From assembly GCA_964455095.1 (NCBI GenBank), contig CAYVUV010000091.1:1-21891 (forward strand): a stretch of 21,891 nt of DNA. Reading direction: 5' to 3'. A program made the position numbers and the translations under genes. Positions 6,857 to 14,281 of this stretch are shown here, piece after piece; position 1 is the first letter of the stretch, and every line of letters begins with the position of its first letter. The DNA comes from CAYVUV01 sp964455095 (GTDB lineage: Bacteria > Desulfobacterota > Binatia > HRBIN30 > CADEER01). The notes under the pieces are model-generated. The model ran no database searches. It was not told where the DNA came from and saw nothing but the letters and a program-made list of their open reading frames with translations.

Positions 6857-7753
6857 ATGCCTTCCGAGCCTTTCGCGGCGGCGCCGGGCGGACCCGCCAG
6901 GGCTCACGCGCTCAGCGTCGACGTCGAGGACTGGTACCACGACGGCGCCCTGCCGGTGCCGGACGGCCACGAGCGCGTCGTCGCCAACACCCAGCGATTG
7001 CTCGATCTGATGGCGGCGCGCGGCGCCCGCGCGACGTTCTTCTTCCTCGGCGAGGTGGCCGAGCGGCATCCCGGCCTGGTCCGCCAGGTCGCCGCGGGCG
7101 GCCACGAGCTCGGCAGCCACGGCCATCGCCACCGGCCGCTGTCGCAGTTGCTGTGGCGCGAGTTTCGCGACGACGTGGCGCGCTCGTTGCGGGTGATCGA
7201 GGACGCCGGCGGCCAGCGCGTGCGCGGCTATCGGGCGCCGTATCTGTCCATCAAGGCCGGCGTGCGGTGGCCGATCGAGGTCCTGACGGAGCTCGGCCTG
7301 GCGTACGATTCCAGCATCCTCGCCATCGACCGGCCGCCCGGGCTCGAGTTGGTCTGCCCGCGCGGCCCATTCCGGCACCATACCGGTCTCTGGGAAGTGC
7401 CGGTCGCCGTGCTGCGCATCGGGCCCTGGAACCTGCCGCTGGCCAGTGGCTCGGGCATGCGCATGCTGCCGCCGCGGCTGCTGCGGCGCAGCGTGCAGCG
7501 GTTCGAGCGCGAGGTCGGACCGCCGCTGTACTACCTGCACCCGTGGGAGCTCGACCCGGATTCGCCGACCGGTCCGGGTGCCGGGCGCTGGTTGTTGCGC
7601 ATCGGTCGTGCGCAATTCGCCCAGCGACTCGACGGCGTGATGGCCGCGCGCCCGATGGCGTCCATCGCCGAGGTGTTCGCCGACAGCCTCGGCGGCGCGC
7701 TCGACGGGGAGGGCGCCGACCAGAGGCCGCAAGTCGCCACGGCGCAGCTATGA
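6857..7753 (+). CDS. Polysaccharide deacetylase, DVEDWYH (DUF3473-associated) type
   Basis: A 298-residue NodB-fold carbohydrate esterase expected to remove N-acetyl groups from an envelope or exopolysaccharide by metal-dependent hydrolysis. Seen: the motif-1 aspartate in SVDVEDWYH (20-28), the metal-binding His pair in GSHGHRH (86-92), RAPYLSI (126-132) as motif 3, and YYLHPWELD further on, the C-terminal signature of the DUF3473 branch. No signal peptide is visible, so it is probably cytoplasmic, as is usual in this branch. The frame is open upstream to 6743, but the ATG at 6857 is chosen because the conserved fold begins shortly after it and a promoter-like -10 ends 7 nt before it. The gene overlaps the next as ATGA, forming a three-gene envelope operon. 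Confidence 0.88.
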   Translation: MPSEPFAAAPGGPARAHALSVDVEDWYHDGALPVPDGHERVVANTQRLLDLMAARGARATFFFLGEVAERHPGLVRQVAAGGHELGSHGHRHRPLSQLLWREFRDDVARSLRVIEDAGGQRVRGYRAPYLSIKAGVRWPIEVLTELGLAYDSSILAIDRPPGLELVCPRGPFRHHTGLWEVPVAVLRIGPWNLPLASGSGMRMLPPRLLRRSVQRFEREVGPPLYYLHPWELDPDSPTGPGAGRWLLRIGRAQFAQRLDGVMAARPMASIAEVFADSLGGALDGEGADQRPQVATAQL

Positions 7754-8754
7754 CGTGGCGCCGGCTGAGGCTCCTCGTCGGGGCCGGCATCGTCGGGGCG
7801 CTGTTCTGGTCGTTCGGCTTCGATCAGATCGGTGCGGCGGTGCGGGATGTGCGCGTCGGTCAGCTGGCAATCTATGCCGGGCTCGCGGTGGCGGCGACCG
7901 TGGCGTACAGCGCGCGCTGGCTGATGGTCAGCCGGGCGGTCGGCAGCCGGCCGTCGTTGGCCGGGCTGGTGGCGGCGCGCCTGGCGGGGGACGCCGTCGG
8001 CAGCCTGGTGCCTTCGGCGAAGCTGGCCGGCGAGCCGGTGCGCATCGCGCTGCTGCGCGCGCAGGGCATCTCCGGCGCCCGGGCCAGTGCGGGGGTGGCG
8101 CTCGACCGCATGCTCGAGATGACGGGCAACATGCTCTGCGTCGTCGCCTACATCGCCGTATTCTCCGCCACGCGCGCCCTCGGCAGCACGCAGTGGGCGG
8201 CGGTGCTGCTGCTGCTGGCAATGCTCGCCGGGCTCGCTGGCCTGGCCGTGCCGCTGGTCATGCTGCGGCGCGGTCAGCGACCATTGGCGCGCTTGTACGG
8301 CGCGCGGCGCCTGATGGCGATCGAACGCCTGGCGGCCTGGCTAGTGGCGCTGCGCCGCACGGAGGATCACCTGCTCGAGTTCTTCCGCGATCGCGCCGCG
8401 GTGTTCGTCTGGGGCATCGCAGCCTCGCTGGCGATCGAGGCACTGGTGCTCTGCGAGTACCACTTCCTGCTCGCCGGGTTTGGCGTCGACACCGACCTGC
8501 CGACGCTGCTCCTGGTGCTGCTCGGCAGCGGTGTCGCGCGCGCCGCGCCGACACCGGCCGGGCTCGGGGCGCTGGAAACCGGTCAGGTCGCGGCGCTGAC
8601 ACTGGCGATGGGGCATCCCGAGACCGGCTTCGTCGTCGGCATGGTGCTGCGACTGCACGAGACAATCTGGATGGCACTGGGGCTGGTGGTCCTGTCGGCA
8701 CAAGGCCTGTCGCTTGCCAGCCTGCGCGCTGCCGCCGTGCCCAAAGAGGTGTGA
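7750..8754 (+). CDS. Lysylphosphatidylglycerol synthase TM-region / UPF0104-type membrane protein
   Basis: A 334-residue polytopic inner-membrane protein of the family shared with the flippase half of MprF and with uncharacterised transporters of glycolipid clusters. Several hydrophobic segments are visible (about 9-20, 37-53, 131-146, 154-176, 218-240, 250-265, 300-322). Family blocks are the early GDAVGSLVPSAKLAGEPVR, ALDRMLEM, and the late ARAAPTPAGLGALETGQVA, where PxPAGLGALE is the most recognisable signature. The start is the ATG at 7750 overlapping the deacetylase stop. Such proteins often sit beside polysaccharide or lipid-modifying enzymes, and moving a lipid-linked substrate across the membrane is a reasonable inference, but no substrate can be read from the sequence. 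Confidence 0.85.
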   Translation: MTWRRLRLLVGAGIVGALFWSFGFDQIGAAVRDVRVGQLAIYAGLAVAATVAYSARWLMVSRAVGSRPSLAGLVAARLAGDAVGSLVPSAKLAGEPVRIALLRAQGISGARASAGVALDRMLEMTGNMLCVVAYIAVFSATRALGSTQWAAVLLLLAMLAGLAGLAVPLVMLRRGQRPLARLYGARRLMAIERLAAWLVALRRTEDHLLEFFRDRAAVFVWGIAASLAIEALVLCEYHFLLAGFGVDTDLPTLLLVLLGSGVARAAPTPAGLGALETGQVAALTLAMGHPETGFVVGMVLRLHETIWMALGLVVLSAQGLSLASLRAAAVPKEV

Positions 8755-8760
8755 GGCGCG

Positions 8761-9315
8761 ATGAGCGGATTGGCGCTGTCCATCGGCTTCACGATCGCCT
8801 GGATGCCGATCTTCGTGTTTCGGGCCGAATCGATCGGCGACGCGCTGCCGGTCTATCGCCGCGGCGAGCGGTTCTGGGTCGTGGCGACGCCGTTCGTGGT
8901 CTCGGTGCATGTGGCGTTGAGCTGTATCGCGCTGGGCCTGACTCCCGCGGTCGGCACAGCATGGGCGGTTGCCTGCCTGGCGATCTGCGCCGCCGGGGTC
9001 GCCTTCTATCTCTGGGCGCGGCGCGCGATTGGCCCGATGCGTCGGACCCGTCTGCCCGATGAGCCGCCACTGACGCTGCGCAGCGACGGGCCGTTTGGCC
9101 TGGTGCGCAATCCGATGTACCTCGCCATGCTGATCGCGGCGGCTGCCCCGGCGATGGCGGCGCGGCGCCCGCTCCTCGCGCTCACGTTCGCCGCCTGTTT
9201 CGCGACCCTGGCGATCCGGGCCGTGCAAGAAGAACAGCGCCTGCATGAGCAGATCGGTCCGGCCTACGCGGCCTACTGCCGCCGCGTCAGGCGACTGGTG
9301 CCGTTCGTCTGGTGA
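8761..9315 (+). CDS. Isoprenylcysteine carboxyl methyltransferase / PEMT-like membrane methyltransferase
   Basis: A 184-residue integral membrane protein with four or five hydrophobic segments and the C-terminal signature of the ICMT/PEMT superfamily: GPFGLVRNPMYLAML (about 110-124), then paired acidic residues in the VQEEQRLHEQ stretch and a YAAYCRRVRRLVPF ending. Members bind SAM and methylate small lipophilic acceptors such as isoprenylcysteine or phosphatidylethanolamine; many bacterial members are uncharacterised. The gene starts 6 nt after the preceding stop with GAGG a few bases before the ATG, so it is the third gene of the deacetylase operon. The acceptor is unknown. A 10-bp hairpin follows directly. 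Confidence 0.82.
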   Translation: MSGLALSIGFTIAWMPIFVFRAESIGDALPVYRRGERFWVVATPFVVSVHVALSCIALGLTPAVGTAWAVACLAICAAGVAFYLWARRAIGPMRRTRLPDEPPLTLRSDGPFGLVRNPMYLAMLIAAAAPAMAARRPLLALTFAACFATLAIRAVQEEQRLHEQIGPAYAAYCRRVRRLVPFVW

Positions 9316-9316
9316 G

Positions 9317-9344
9317 GCGGGCGCGCCGTCGCCAGCGCGCCCGC
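9317..9344. terminator. Bidirectional hairpin between convergent genes
   Basis: GCGGGCGCGC (9317-9326) pairs perfectly with GCGCGCCCGC (9335-9344) around an 8-nt loop. It begins one base after the methyltransferase stop and ends 12 nt before the end of the convergent lipoprotein gene, so it can serve both. There is no T-tract. Confidence 0.6.
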
Positions 9345-9356
9345 ACCAGTTGGGGA

Positions 9357-9740
9357 TTACTCTGCCGGTGGATGGCCCGGCTCGCTGGGGTCGTAGTCGA
9401 CGCGCATGACGGTGCCGCCGCCGCCGCCGAAGACGTTGCCGTCGGCGAAGACGACGCGGCCGACGCCCTTGTAGTACCACGACGTGCGGCGCACATCGTC
9501 GCCGAAGTAGAAGGGGATCCACGCCTTGCCGGTCGCGTAGCTGTTCTCGTCGGTCGGCTCGCCGAGCGCGGTGCGCACTTCGGCCTTGCGCATGCCGACC
9601 TTCACCTTCGACAGCGGGCTGCTGGCCGGAACCGCTACGGCGACCTCCTCTGGCTGTGGCGGGGCGTCGGAGCGCGCCGCGCAGCCGGCCAGGCCGATCG
9701 CGAGCACGCCGGCGAGTGCGAAGCTAGTCAATCGATGCAT
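9357..9740 (-). CDS. Small lipoprotein with BamE/SmpA-like fold motif
   Basis: A 127-residue secreted lipoprotein. The N-terminus MHRLTSFALAGVLAIGLAGC is a signal peptide with lipobox LAGC, so Cys20 would be lipidated. The mature part carries KVKVGMRKAEVRTALGEPTD, the pattern of the SmpA/OmlA/BamE-type domain, and a Gly run (FGGGGGT) near the C-terminus. The ATG at 9740 is chosen over a TTG at 9770 because it gives a proper signal peptide and has GGGAGG six bases upstream. It is divergent from the B12-rSAM gene across 9741-9864, with its own promoter-like pair at 9784-9812. A role in outer-membrane assembly is not implied, since this small domain occurs in many unrelated lipoproteins. Confidence 0.8.
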   Translation of the reverse strand: MHRLTSFALAGVLAIGLAGCAARSDAPPQPEEVAVAVPASSPLSKVKVGMRKAEVRTALGEPTDENSYATGKAWIPFYFGDDVRRTSWYYKGVGRVVFADGNVFGGGGGTVMRVDYDPSEPGHPPAE

Positions 9741-9783
9741 GTTGTTCCTCCCAGTGGTGATCGCGCCCAATCGCGATCGCTAG

Positions 9784-9812
9784 CGCATACCGTCTGCTTC
9801 GTGGCGGTGCAA
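9784..9812 (-). promoter_or_regulatory. Promoter-like pair for the BamE-like lipoprotein
   Basis: On the minus strand TTGCAC (9807-9812), 17 nt, then TATGCG (9784-9789). The transcript would have a leader of about 35-40 nt with GGGAGG before the ATG, unlike the leaderless promoters elsewhere in the window. Confidence 0.45.
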
Positions 9813-9828
9813 GTCAGGCCTAGCGCAC

Positions 9829-9857
9829 TTGCTGCGCTGCGCACCCCGGTGTAGCGT
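9829..9857 (+). promoter_or_regulatory. Leaderless-type promoter for the second B12-rSAM gene
   Basis: TTGCTG (9829-9834), a 17-nt spacer and TAGCGT (9852-9857) end 7 nt before the ATG at 9865. The 7 nt (CCGGCCC) resemble the CCCGGCCC stretch in the same place before the PlsC gene. Confidence 0.55.
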
Positions 9858-9864
9858 CCGGCCC

Positions 9865-11382
9865 ATGTTCAGTGCCGAGCCCAGCCGCGGCGCGCGCGAC
9901 AAGACGTTGGTCCTCTGCGAGCCGCCGTACGTGTTCTGGGACCGCAGCATGGATCGGTTGCGCCAGGGCGAGGAGACGATCCCCGGCATGGGTGTGCTGA
10001 CCCTGGCCGCCGTGGCGCGCCAGCACGGCTACCGCGTGCACCTGGTCGACGCCAAGCAGCAGGGCACGCCGATCGAGGCGATCAGCCGCGACATCGCCGC
10101 GCTCCGGCCGGACTATCTCGGCCTGTCGGCGACCACCATCTCGGTCACCAACGCGGCGCGCATCGCGGCGCGGGTCAAGGAGCTGGTGCCGGCCGTGACG
10201 ACGATCGTCGGCGGCGCGCATGTCAGCGCGATTCCCGAGCGGACCATGGACGCCTTCCCGGCCTTCGACTTCGGCGTCGCCGGCGAAGGCGAGCACTCGC
10301 TGTTCGATTTGTTGGATCGGCTCGGTGACGGGCGTGCCGTCGACGACGTGGCCGGGCTCGTGCACCGCCGTGACGGGCGCGTGCGCGCCAACCCGCGCGC
10401 GCCGTACATCGACGATCTCGACGAGCTGCCGGTGCCGGCGTGGGATCTGCTGGCGGACTTCCCGCACCGCTTCCAGCCGTCGCTGTTCAGCTATCCGCGC
10501 ACGCCGGTGGCGACGCTGATCACCTCGCGCGGTTGTCCCTTCTCGTGTTCGTTCTGCGACCGCTCGACCTCGGGCAAGAAGGGCCGCATGCACAGTGTCG
10601 GCTACGTCGTTGACCTGTGCCGGCGCCTGGTCGACCTCGGCGTGCGCCACATCATCTTCGTCGACGACCTGTTCACGGTGCGCAAATCGCGCGTCGTCGA
10701 GCTCTGCCAGGCCTTTCTCGACCACGGCTTCCGCTTCTCGTGGAGCTGCAACAGCCACCCGAACCTGCTCGACCTCGACACCATGAAGTTGATGCGGCGC
10801 GCCGGCTGCTGGCAGATCGCCTACGGCATCGAGTCGGGCTCGCAGCGCGTGCTCGACGTCGTCAAGCACGAGGTGCGCATCCCCAAGATGCGCGAGACGC
10901 TGCGCATGACCCGCGCGGCGGGGATTCGCACCAAGGGCTACCTGATGATCGGGCATCCGACCGAGGGGCTCGACAGTCTGGCCGAGGACGTCGAGTTTCT
11001 GAAGCAGATCGAGCTCGACCTCTGTCAGATCACGAAGTTCACGCCGTATCCGGGCACGCCGGCGTACGCGACCATTCGCGAGCACGGCACCTTCGACGAG
11101 AGCTGGGAGCAGATGAACGCGATGAACTTCGTGTTCATCCCGCGCGGGCTGAGCGAGGACGTCCTGGAGACGTACTTCGACCACCTGTACCGGACGTTCT
11201 ACAGCCGGCCGGACGTGCTCTGGGGCCTGGCCAGGCTGTTGGCGCGGGAGCCGAAGTACATCAAACGGCTGGCGGCGTCGTCGCTGGTCTACCTGCGGAG
11301 CAAGTTCAACGCCGGGCGCTATAACATCGGCCGCCTGCCGGCTCGATACCGAGCCAACGGCGTTCTCGAGACCGAGTCGTAA
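9865..11382 (+). CDS. B12-binding-domain radical SAM enzyme (second copy)
   Basis: A 505-residue cobalamin-type radical SAM protein. Residues ~14-150 form the B12-binding domain (EETIPGMGVLTLAAVARQHGY, LGLSATT, TIVGGAHVSAIPE, FGVAGEGEHS). The barrel carries CX3CX2C in RGCPFSCSFC (Cys224, Cys228, Cys231), followed by FVDDLF, YGIESGSQRVLD and YLMIGHPTEG. This order is that of BchE-like and P-methylase-like class B enzymes. It is monocistronic and unrelated in position to either neighbour, so substrate cannot be read from context; tailoring of the lipid/polyene product is only a possibility. The frame is open 12 codons upstream to 9829, but that extension coincides with the promoter elements, which supports the ATG at 9865. 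Palindromic repeats follow the stop. Confidence 0.88.
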   Translation: MFSAEPSRGARDKTLVLCEPPYVFWDRSMDRLRQGEETIPGMGVLTLAAVARQHGYRVHLVDAKQQGTPIEAISRDIAALRPDYLGLSATTISVTNAARIAARVKELVPAVTTIVGGAHVSAIPERTMDAFPAFDFGVAGEGEHSLFDLLDRLGDGRAVDDVAGLVHRRDGRVRANPRAPYIDDLDELPVPAWDLLADFPHRFQPSLFSYPRTPVATLITSRGCPFSCSFCDRSTSGKKGRMHSVGYVVDLCRRLVDLGVRHIIFVDDLFTVRKSRVVELCQAFLDHGFRFSWSCNSHPNLLDLDTMKLMRRAGCWQIAYGIESGSQRVLDVVKHEVRIPKMRETLRMTRAAGIRTKGYLMIGHPTEGLDSLAEDVEFLKQIELDLCQITKFTPYPGTPAYATIREHGTFDESWEQMNAMNFVFIPRGLSEDVLETYFDHLYRTFYSRPDVLWGLARLLAREPKYIKRLAASSLVYLRSKFNAGRYNIGRLPARYRANGVLETES

Positions 11383-11438
11383 AGCGGACCGCGATCTACC
11401 GTCCCTCGCAATCCAGTGTGACGAATCGCACGAGGGTT

Positions 11439-11587
11439 CCTTCTCCCGGATGGGAGAAGGTCAGGATGAGGGGGATACGATTGATCGGCGAAGCCGCCCT
11501 GCGGATTTCGCGGTTCATTCAAGGCATTCGTTGCCTTCGGCGCGATTGAATCCCCCTCACCTTAATCCTCTCCCATCCGGGAGAGGA
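11439..11587. repeat. Intergenic inverted-repeat element with hairpin ends
   Basis: Two arms of about 36 bp, near 11440-11475 and 11550-11587, are imperfect reverse complements separated by about 75 bp. Each outer end folds by itself: CCTTCTCCC/GGGAGAAGG (11439-11460) and CCTCTCCC/GGGAGAGG (11567-11586), both with 4-nt loops. The inner parts carry the TCAGGATGAGGGGGA-like stretch. The same arm recurs once at 21703-21737. The centre has no recognisable gene. The whole 11383-11631 gap is otherwise empty, apart from an imperfect hairpin directly after the rSAM stop (about 11403-11436). Confidence 0.75.
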
Positions 11588-11631
11588 AACACTTCAAGAG
11601 GGCTTCGCCGTAACTTGCGAAGGGGCAGTAC

Positions 11632-12042
11632 TTAGCCGCGCACGGCGCGCGCCGGCGCCTTGCGCCGCGTCGGCTCGGGCAGGGCGATCGGCACCACGTG
11701 TACGTGACCGCCGCGCGTGCCGCTGCGGATCTCGAGCTCTTGGAGCAAGATCTCGAGCTCGGGCTGATCGGCCGCCGCCACGCCGATGAAGAACAGGATG
11801 CTGCTGCGGTGGCGGGTGCGGCGCTGCGAGAACGAGATCAGCCGTTCGTGGCATTGTTTGCGCGACAGGTCGGCGTGCAGCACCGTCTCGCCGTAGGCGA
11901 TGCGGCCGCGCACGGGGCTGACGCGGACGACCTCGGGCACCGGCGGGCCGGCGCGCGTCGGGCGTGCGCAAGAGTACCCCAAACTGGTCAGGTGCGCTTC
12001 GAGCTCTCGGCGCAGGTGCAGGCGGGTAGCGGAATCAGCCAT
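11632..12042 (-). CDS. Hypothetical protein, 136 aa, second gene of a small pair
   Basis: Not recognised. The protein begins MADSATRLHLRRELEAHL and has a central block RVSPVRGRIAYGETVLHADL followed by CHERLISFSQRRTRHRSS and a hydrophobic strand ILFFIGVAAADQ. The C-terminal part GTRGGHVHVVPIALPEP is followed by a basic tail. The alternation of basic residues and short hydrophobic strands suggests a small cytoplasmic alpha/beta protein; no signal peptide or membrane segment is visible. The ATG at 12042 lies 4 nt after the stop of the upstream gene, whereas a GTG at 12063 would overlap it by 17 nt; the ATG is preferred but no clear ribosome binding site decides it. Codon use fits the high-GC neighbours, supporting a real gene. 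Confidence 0.6.
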   Translation of the reverse strand: MADSATRLHLRRELEAHLTSLGYSCARPTRAGPPVPEVVRVSPVRGRIAYGETVLHADLSRKQCHERLISFSQRRTRHRSSILFFIGVAAADQPELEILLQELEIRSGTRGGHVHVVPIALPEPTRRKAPARAVRG

Positions 12043-12046
12043 ACGC

Positions 12047-12394
12047 TCAGCGCGGATCAACACCCGTCATCGGCGAATGCGTCGCGGGCTGACTGTGGGG
12101 GCGCAGATACATCGCGCCGATCCACCACTCGCTGTCGTCGATGACTCGACGGATCTGGTAGAGCGATCCTTCGCGCGATTTCGGCTTCCAAGAGAGAATC
12201 TCGACTTCTTGCCCGTCGACCAGATCATTGCTCAACGGCCGCCCATTGTCATCGACGATCGGCACCGGATCCCCAACCTGGCCGGCCTGTGTCGGCCAGT
12301 GAACGAACGCCCGCCAGCCGACGCAGAAGACGGGCTGGTGCTTGGCGCGCCGCGGGGCCGGCTTTGATGGGGGCAGGTTGTCGTAAGTAGCCAC
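12047..12394 (-). CDS. Hypothetical protein, 115 aa, first gene of a small pair
   Basis: Not recognised. The chosen start is a GTG at 12394 because AGGAGG stands four bases before it; the frame remains open to 12454, but the extra residues would run towards the RNA-binding-protein terminator. The protein reads as a small, Trp-rich, soluble domain (VGWRAFVHWPTQAGQVGDPVP, EVEILSWKPKS, RRVIDDSEWWIGAMYLRP), compatible with a small beta-barrel such as an SH3-like or Tudor-like fold, though this is only an impression from strand pattern. It lies 4 nt upstream of the other hypothetical gene, so the two are probably co-transcribed, downstream of and separated by a terminator from the RNA-binding protein. 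Confidence 0.6.
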   Translation of the reverse strand: MATYDNLPPSKPAPRRAKHQPVFCVGWRAFVHWPTQAGQVGDPVPIVDDNGRPLSNDLVDGQEVEILSWKPKSREGSLYQIRRVIDDSEWWIGAMYLRPHSQPATHSPMTGVDPR

Positions 12395-12448
12395 ATATCC
12401 TCCTGGGGGCTCGGACGTACCGTGAGCCTGATTGATTGGGGCGGAAGA

Positions 12449-12490
12449 GCCCACCGCGGAGGCCCTTTTGCAGGGGCTCCGCGGTGGGGC
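12449..12490 (-). terminator. Strong terminator after the RNA-binding-protein gene
   Basis: A long near-perfect stem is formed by 12449-12465 and 12473-12490 (core CCACCGCGGAG paired with CTCCGCGGTGG) around a TTTTGCA loop. It lies 20 nt beyond the stop of the RNA-binding-protein gene and before the ribosome binding site of the next minus-strand gene. On the minus strand it is followed by CTCTTCC, a weak T-rich run. Confidence 0.7.
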
Positions 12491-12509
12491 TGCCTCAGAT
12501 CAGGTCAGG

Positions 12510-12809
12510 CTAGCGGCGATTCCAGCCTCCGCCGCCGCCACCGCCGCCTCCACCACCGCTCTCGCGGTCGCGGGCTTCGTTGACCTTCAACGCGCGGCCC
12601 TTGAACTCTTGTCCGTCGAACTGCTGAATGGCCTTTGCCGCCTCCGAATTCGAGCTCATCTCGACAAATCCAAAGCCGCGCGACTGTCCGCTGTCACGAT
12701 CCGTGATGACCGCGACCGAGTCGCACGAGCCCGCTTGCGCGAAAAGCTCTTCGAGATCCTTTTGGGTCACGTCGAAGCCGAGATTGCCAATGTACAGTTT
12801 CCGTCCCAT
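12510..12809 (-). CDS. RRM-domain RNA-binding protein with poly-glycine tail
   Basis: A 99-residue single-RRM protein of the bacterial type, related to the cold-inducible Rbp proteins of cyanobacteria. RNP2 is LYIGNL (5-10) and RNP1 is RGFGFVEM (44-51); their aromatic residues stack on single-stranded RNA. After the domain comes an 11-glycine run and a WNRR end; glycine-rich tails are also found in many plant and cyanobacterial RRM proteins. The start at 12809 is fixed by AAGGAG seven bases upstream; the longer frame to 12917 lacks RRM homology and crosses the leader hairpins. The 5' region holds two perfect hairpins (see 12853-12898), which may regulate expression. The glycine run is coded by GGN codons at 12525-12557 and could vary in length. 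Confidence 0.93.
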   Translation of the reverse strand: MGRKLYIGNLGFDVTQKDLEELFAQAGSCDSVAVITDRDSGQSRGFGFVEMSSNSEAAKAIQQFDGQEFKGRALKVNEARDRESGGGGGGGGGGGWNRR

Positions 12810-12852
12810 AACACTACTCCTTGTTGGGCCGCTGCCGCGGCATCGTTGGCGT

Positions 12853-12898
12853 GAAGCCCTGTCGCAGGGCTTCGGCCTGGCCTTGATAGGGCCAGGCC
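12853..12898 (-). promoter_or_regulatory. Two adjacent leader hairpins upstream of the RRM gene
   Basis: GAAGCCCT (12853-12860) pairs with AGGGCTTC (12866-12873), and directly next to it GGCCTGGCC (12874-12882) pairs with GGCCAGGCC (12890-12898); both stems are perfect. They lie 43-90 nt before the start codon of the RNA-binding-protein gene and would be in its 5' leader if transcription begins upstream. They could instead be the terminator of something upstream, but no T-tract follows. An RNA-based or autogenous control is possible, not shown. Confidence 0.45.
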
Positions 12899-13013
12899 TC
12901 CCGGTCAACGACACCATTTGTCGTCACCGAGTGTGCCTGAATGCATGAACGGGAAGGCACCGAACAGGAGTGCGTGGTGAAAATTCTCGTCAAACAACCG
13001 GGAAGCAGACTCT

Positions 13014-13051
13014 AGCAGGACCCCCCACCATCTACAACCGGGGGTCCCGCT
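13014..13051 (-). terminator. Hairpin after the tyrosine-phosphatase-like gene
   Basis: AGCAGGACCCCC (13014-13025) and GGGGGTCCCGCT (13040-13051) pair with one mismatch around a 14-nt loop. It lies 35 nt past the stop of the phosphatase gene. There is no T-run. Confidence 0.5.
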
Positions 13052-13086
13052 GAATGTCCGGAGCGCCGGAATCGCCCCGTGCCCGC

Positions 13087-13818
13087 TTAGTCATCCAATA
13101 GTCGCTCTTCCAGGCGGGCCAGCGCCGCATCGGAGACGCCGGCGGACCGCGCATAGGCGCGCATGGACCCGTACTGGGCGCGCATGCGGTCGAGAAAGCC
13201 GATCATGGTTTCCGGCTCGGCGTGCAGCGTGTCGGGCGGCAGCGCGCTGAGCATCGCCTTGTACCCTTCGAGGCCCATGAGGCGGTCGATGATGGCTTCG
13301 AGGTTCTCCTTGGTGGCCGCGTAGTCGGCGACGATGACCGGATCGGGGACCTCGAGAATGCCGAGCAGCACGGCGGAGATGACCCCGGTGCGATCCTTGC
13401 CGGCCGCGCAATGATAGACGATCGGCGCATCGCAATCGGCGATGGTCGTGAGCACGCGGCCGATGGCCTCCTTGGCGAACTCGGCGAGGAGGAAGTAGCG
13501 ATCGGTGAGGTTGTACAGCGGCACGTCGGCGGCGCGCTCGACGGTGGCGCGGTCGAACAGCGGCAGGTGATGGAACTGCACCGCTTCCTGCTCCAACAGG
13601 CCGCGGCCGTCCGATTGCACCTCGCCGGTCGAACGCAGGTCGATGACGGCGCCGAGCTCGAGCTCGCCGCGCAGCCGTGCCACGTCGGCCTGGGTGAGGC
13701 GGTGCAGGGCATCGCTGCGGTAGAGCACCCGCCAGCGCACGCGGCGGCCGCCGCGGGTGGCATAGCCGCCGAGGTCGCGGAAATTATAACAGCCTTCGAG
13801 GTCGATTGAGCGCTGCAT
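13087..13818 (-). CDS. Tyrosine-phosphatase-like protein (Y_phosphatase3 / IphP type)
   Basis: A 243-residue protein of the dual-specificity-like bacterial phosphatase family. The P-loop is complete: HCAAGKDRTG (136-145), with nucleophile Cys137 and Arg143. The N-terminus NFRDLGGYATRGGRRVR (12-28) and LYRSDALHRLT are the usual opening of the family, and AVIDLRST (57-64) contributes the general-acid-side region. Members hydrolyse phosphotyrosine or phosphoinositide substrates. The KDR form of the loop is shared with phosphoinositide-active members such as MptpB. No signal peptide is visible, so it is likely cytoplasmic. The ATG at 13818 is chosen because the family begins there and a promoter-like -10 lies 7 nt upstream; the open frame to 13965 upstream is unlikely to be translated. 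Confidence 0.9.
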   Translation of the reverse strand: MQRSIDLEGCYNFRDLGGYATRGGRRVRWRVLYRSDALHRLTQADVARLRGELELGAVIDLRSTGEVQSDGRGLLEQEAVQFHHLPLFDRATVERAADVPLYNLTDRYFLLAEFAKEAIGRVLTTIADCDAPIVYHCAAGKDRTGVISAVLLGILEVPDPVIVADYAATKENLEAIIDRLMGLEGYKAMLSALPPDTLHAEPETMIGFLDRMRAQYGSMRAYARSAGVSDAALARLEERLLDD

Positions 13819-13825
13819 GGGGTCC

Positions 13826-13854
13826 ACATTTGAGAGCGGGGCGTCGAAAGTCAA
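13826..13854 (-). promoter_or_regulatory. Leaderless-type promoter for the phosphatase-like gene
   Basis: On the minus strand TTGACT (13849-13854), 17 nt, then AAATGT (13826-13831), ending 7 nt before the ATG. The -10 is imperfect in its first base. Confidence 0.45.
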
Positions 13855-14047
13855 AGGTGACGGGCGCACCGGTCCGGCAGAGTCGCTGGGACTCCGGACC
13901 CGTAAACACGCCGCACAACCTGGGGGGTACGGGGTTGCACCGACGGCTGGGGCCGATCGCGTCATCCAGCTGGGTGGCTCCGCCGGAAGGTCTCGCCCGT
14001 ACCACCACGGTCCCCTTCCGAGAGGGGACTGGGCCGATCTTGGCGTC

Positions 14048-14281
14048 TTACTTGCGGCTCATGGGACAACGCGGCCGTTCAATGCTGCCCCACGGCGGCG
14101 ACCACATCGTAGACACCCAGTGCTCGGCGATCCGGGAGCCGGTGTGAACGTCGAAGTGATAGGTAATCCAGTCGACCAGCTCAGGCACGCCAAGCCTTCC
14201 GTCCGGAAAGCTGGCACAGCCTGCACCCCGGTCTTCGTGGAAGGTCCGATACGCTCTCTGCGGTTGTGTCGACGGTAACGC
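14048..14281 (-). pseudogene. Possible decayed SnoaL/NTF2-like remnant
   Basis: One minus-strand frame is open from a TGA at 14282-14284 to a TAA at 14048-14050 without an evident start codon or ribosome binding site. It reads PDGRLGVPELVDWITYHFDV followed by HTGSRIAEHW and WVSTMW. The DxHTGxRIAEHW run resembles the FRIEDGKIVEHWD strand near the C-terminus of SnoaL-like (NTF2-fold) proteins. The rest does not hold together as a domain. A relic of a small NTF2-fold gene is possible; chance is also possible. Confidence 0.25.
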
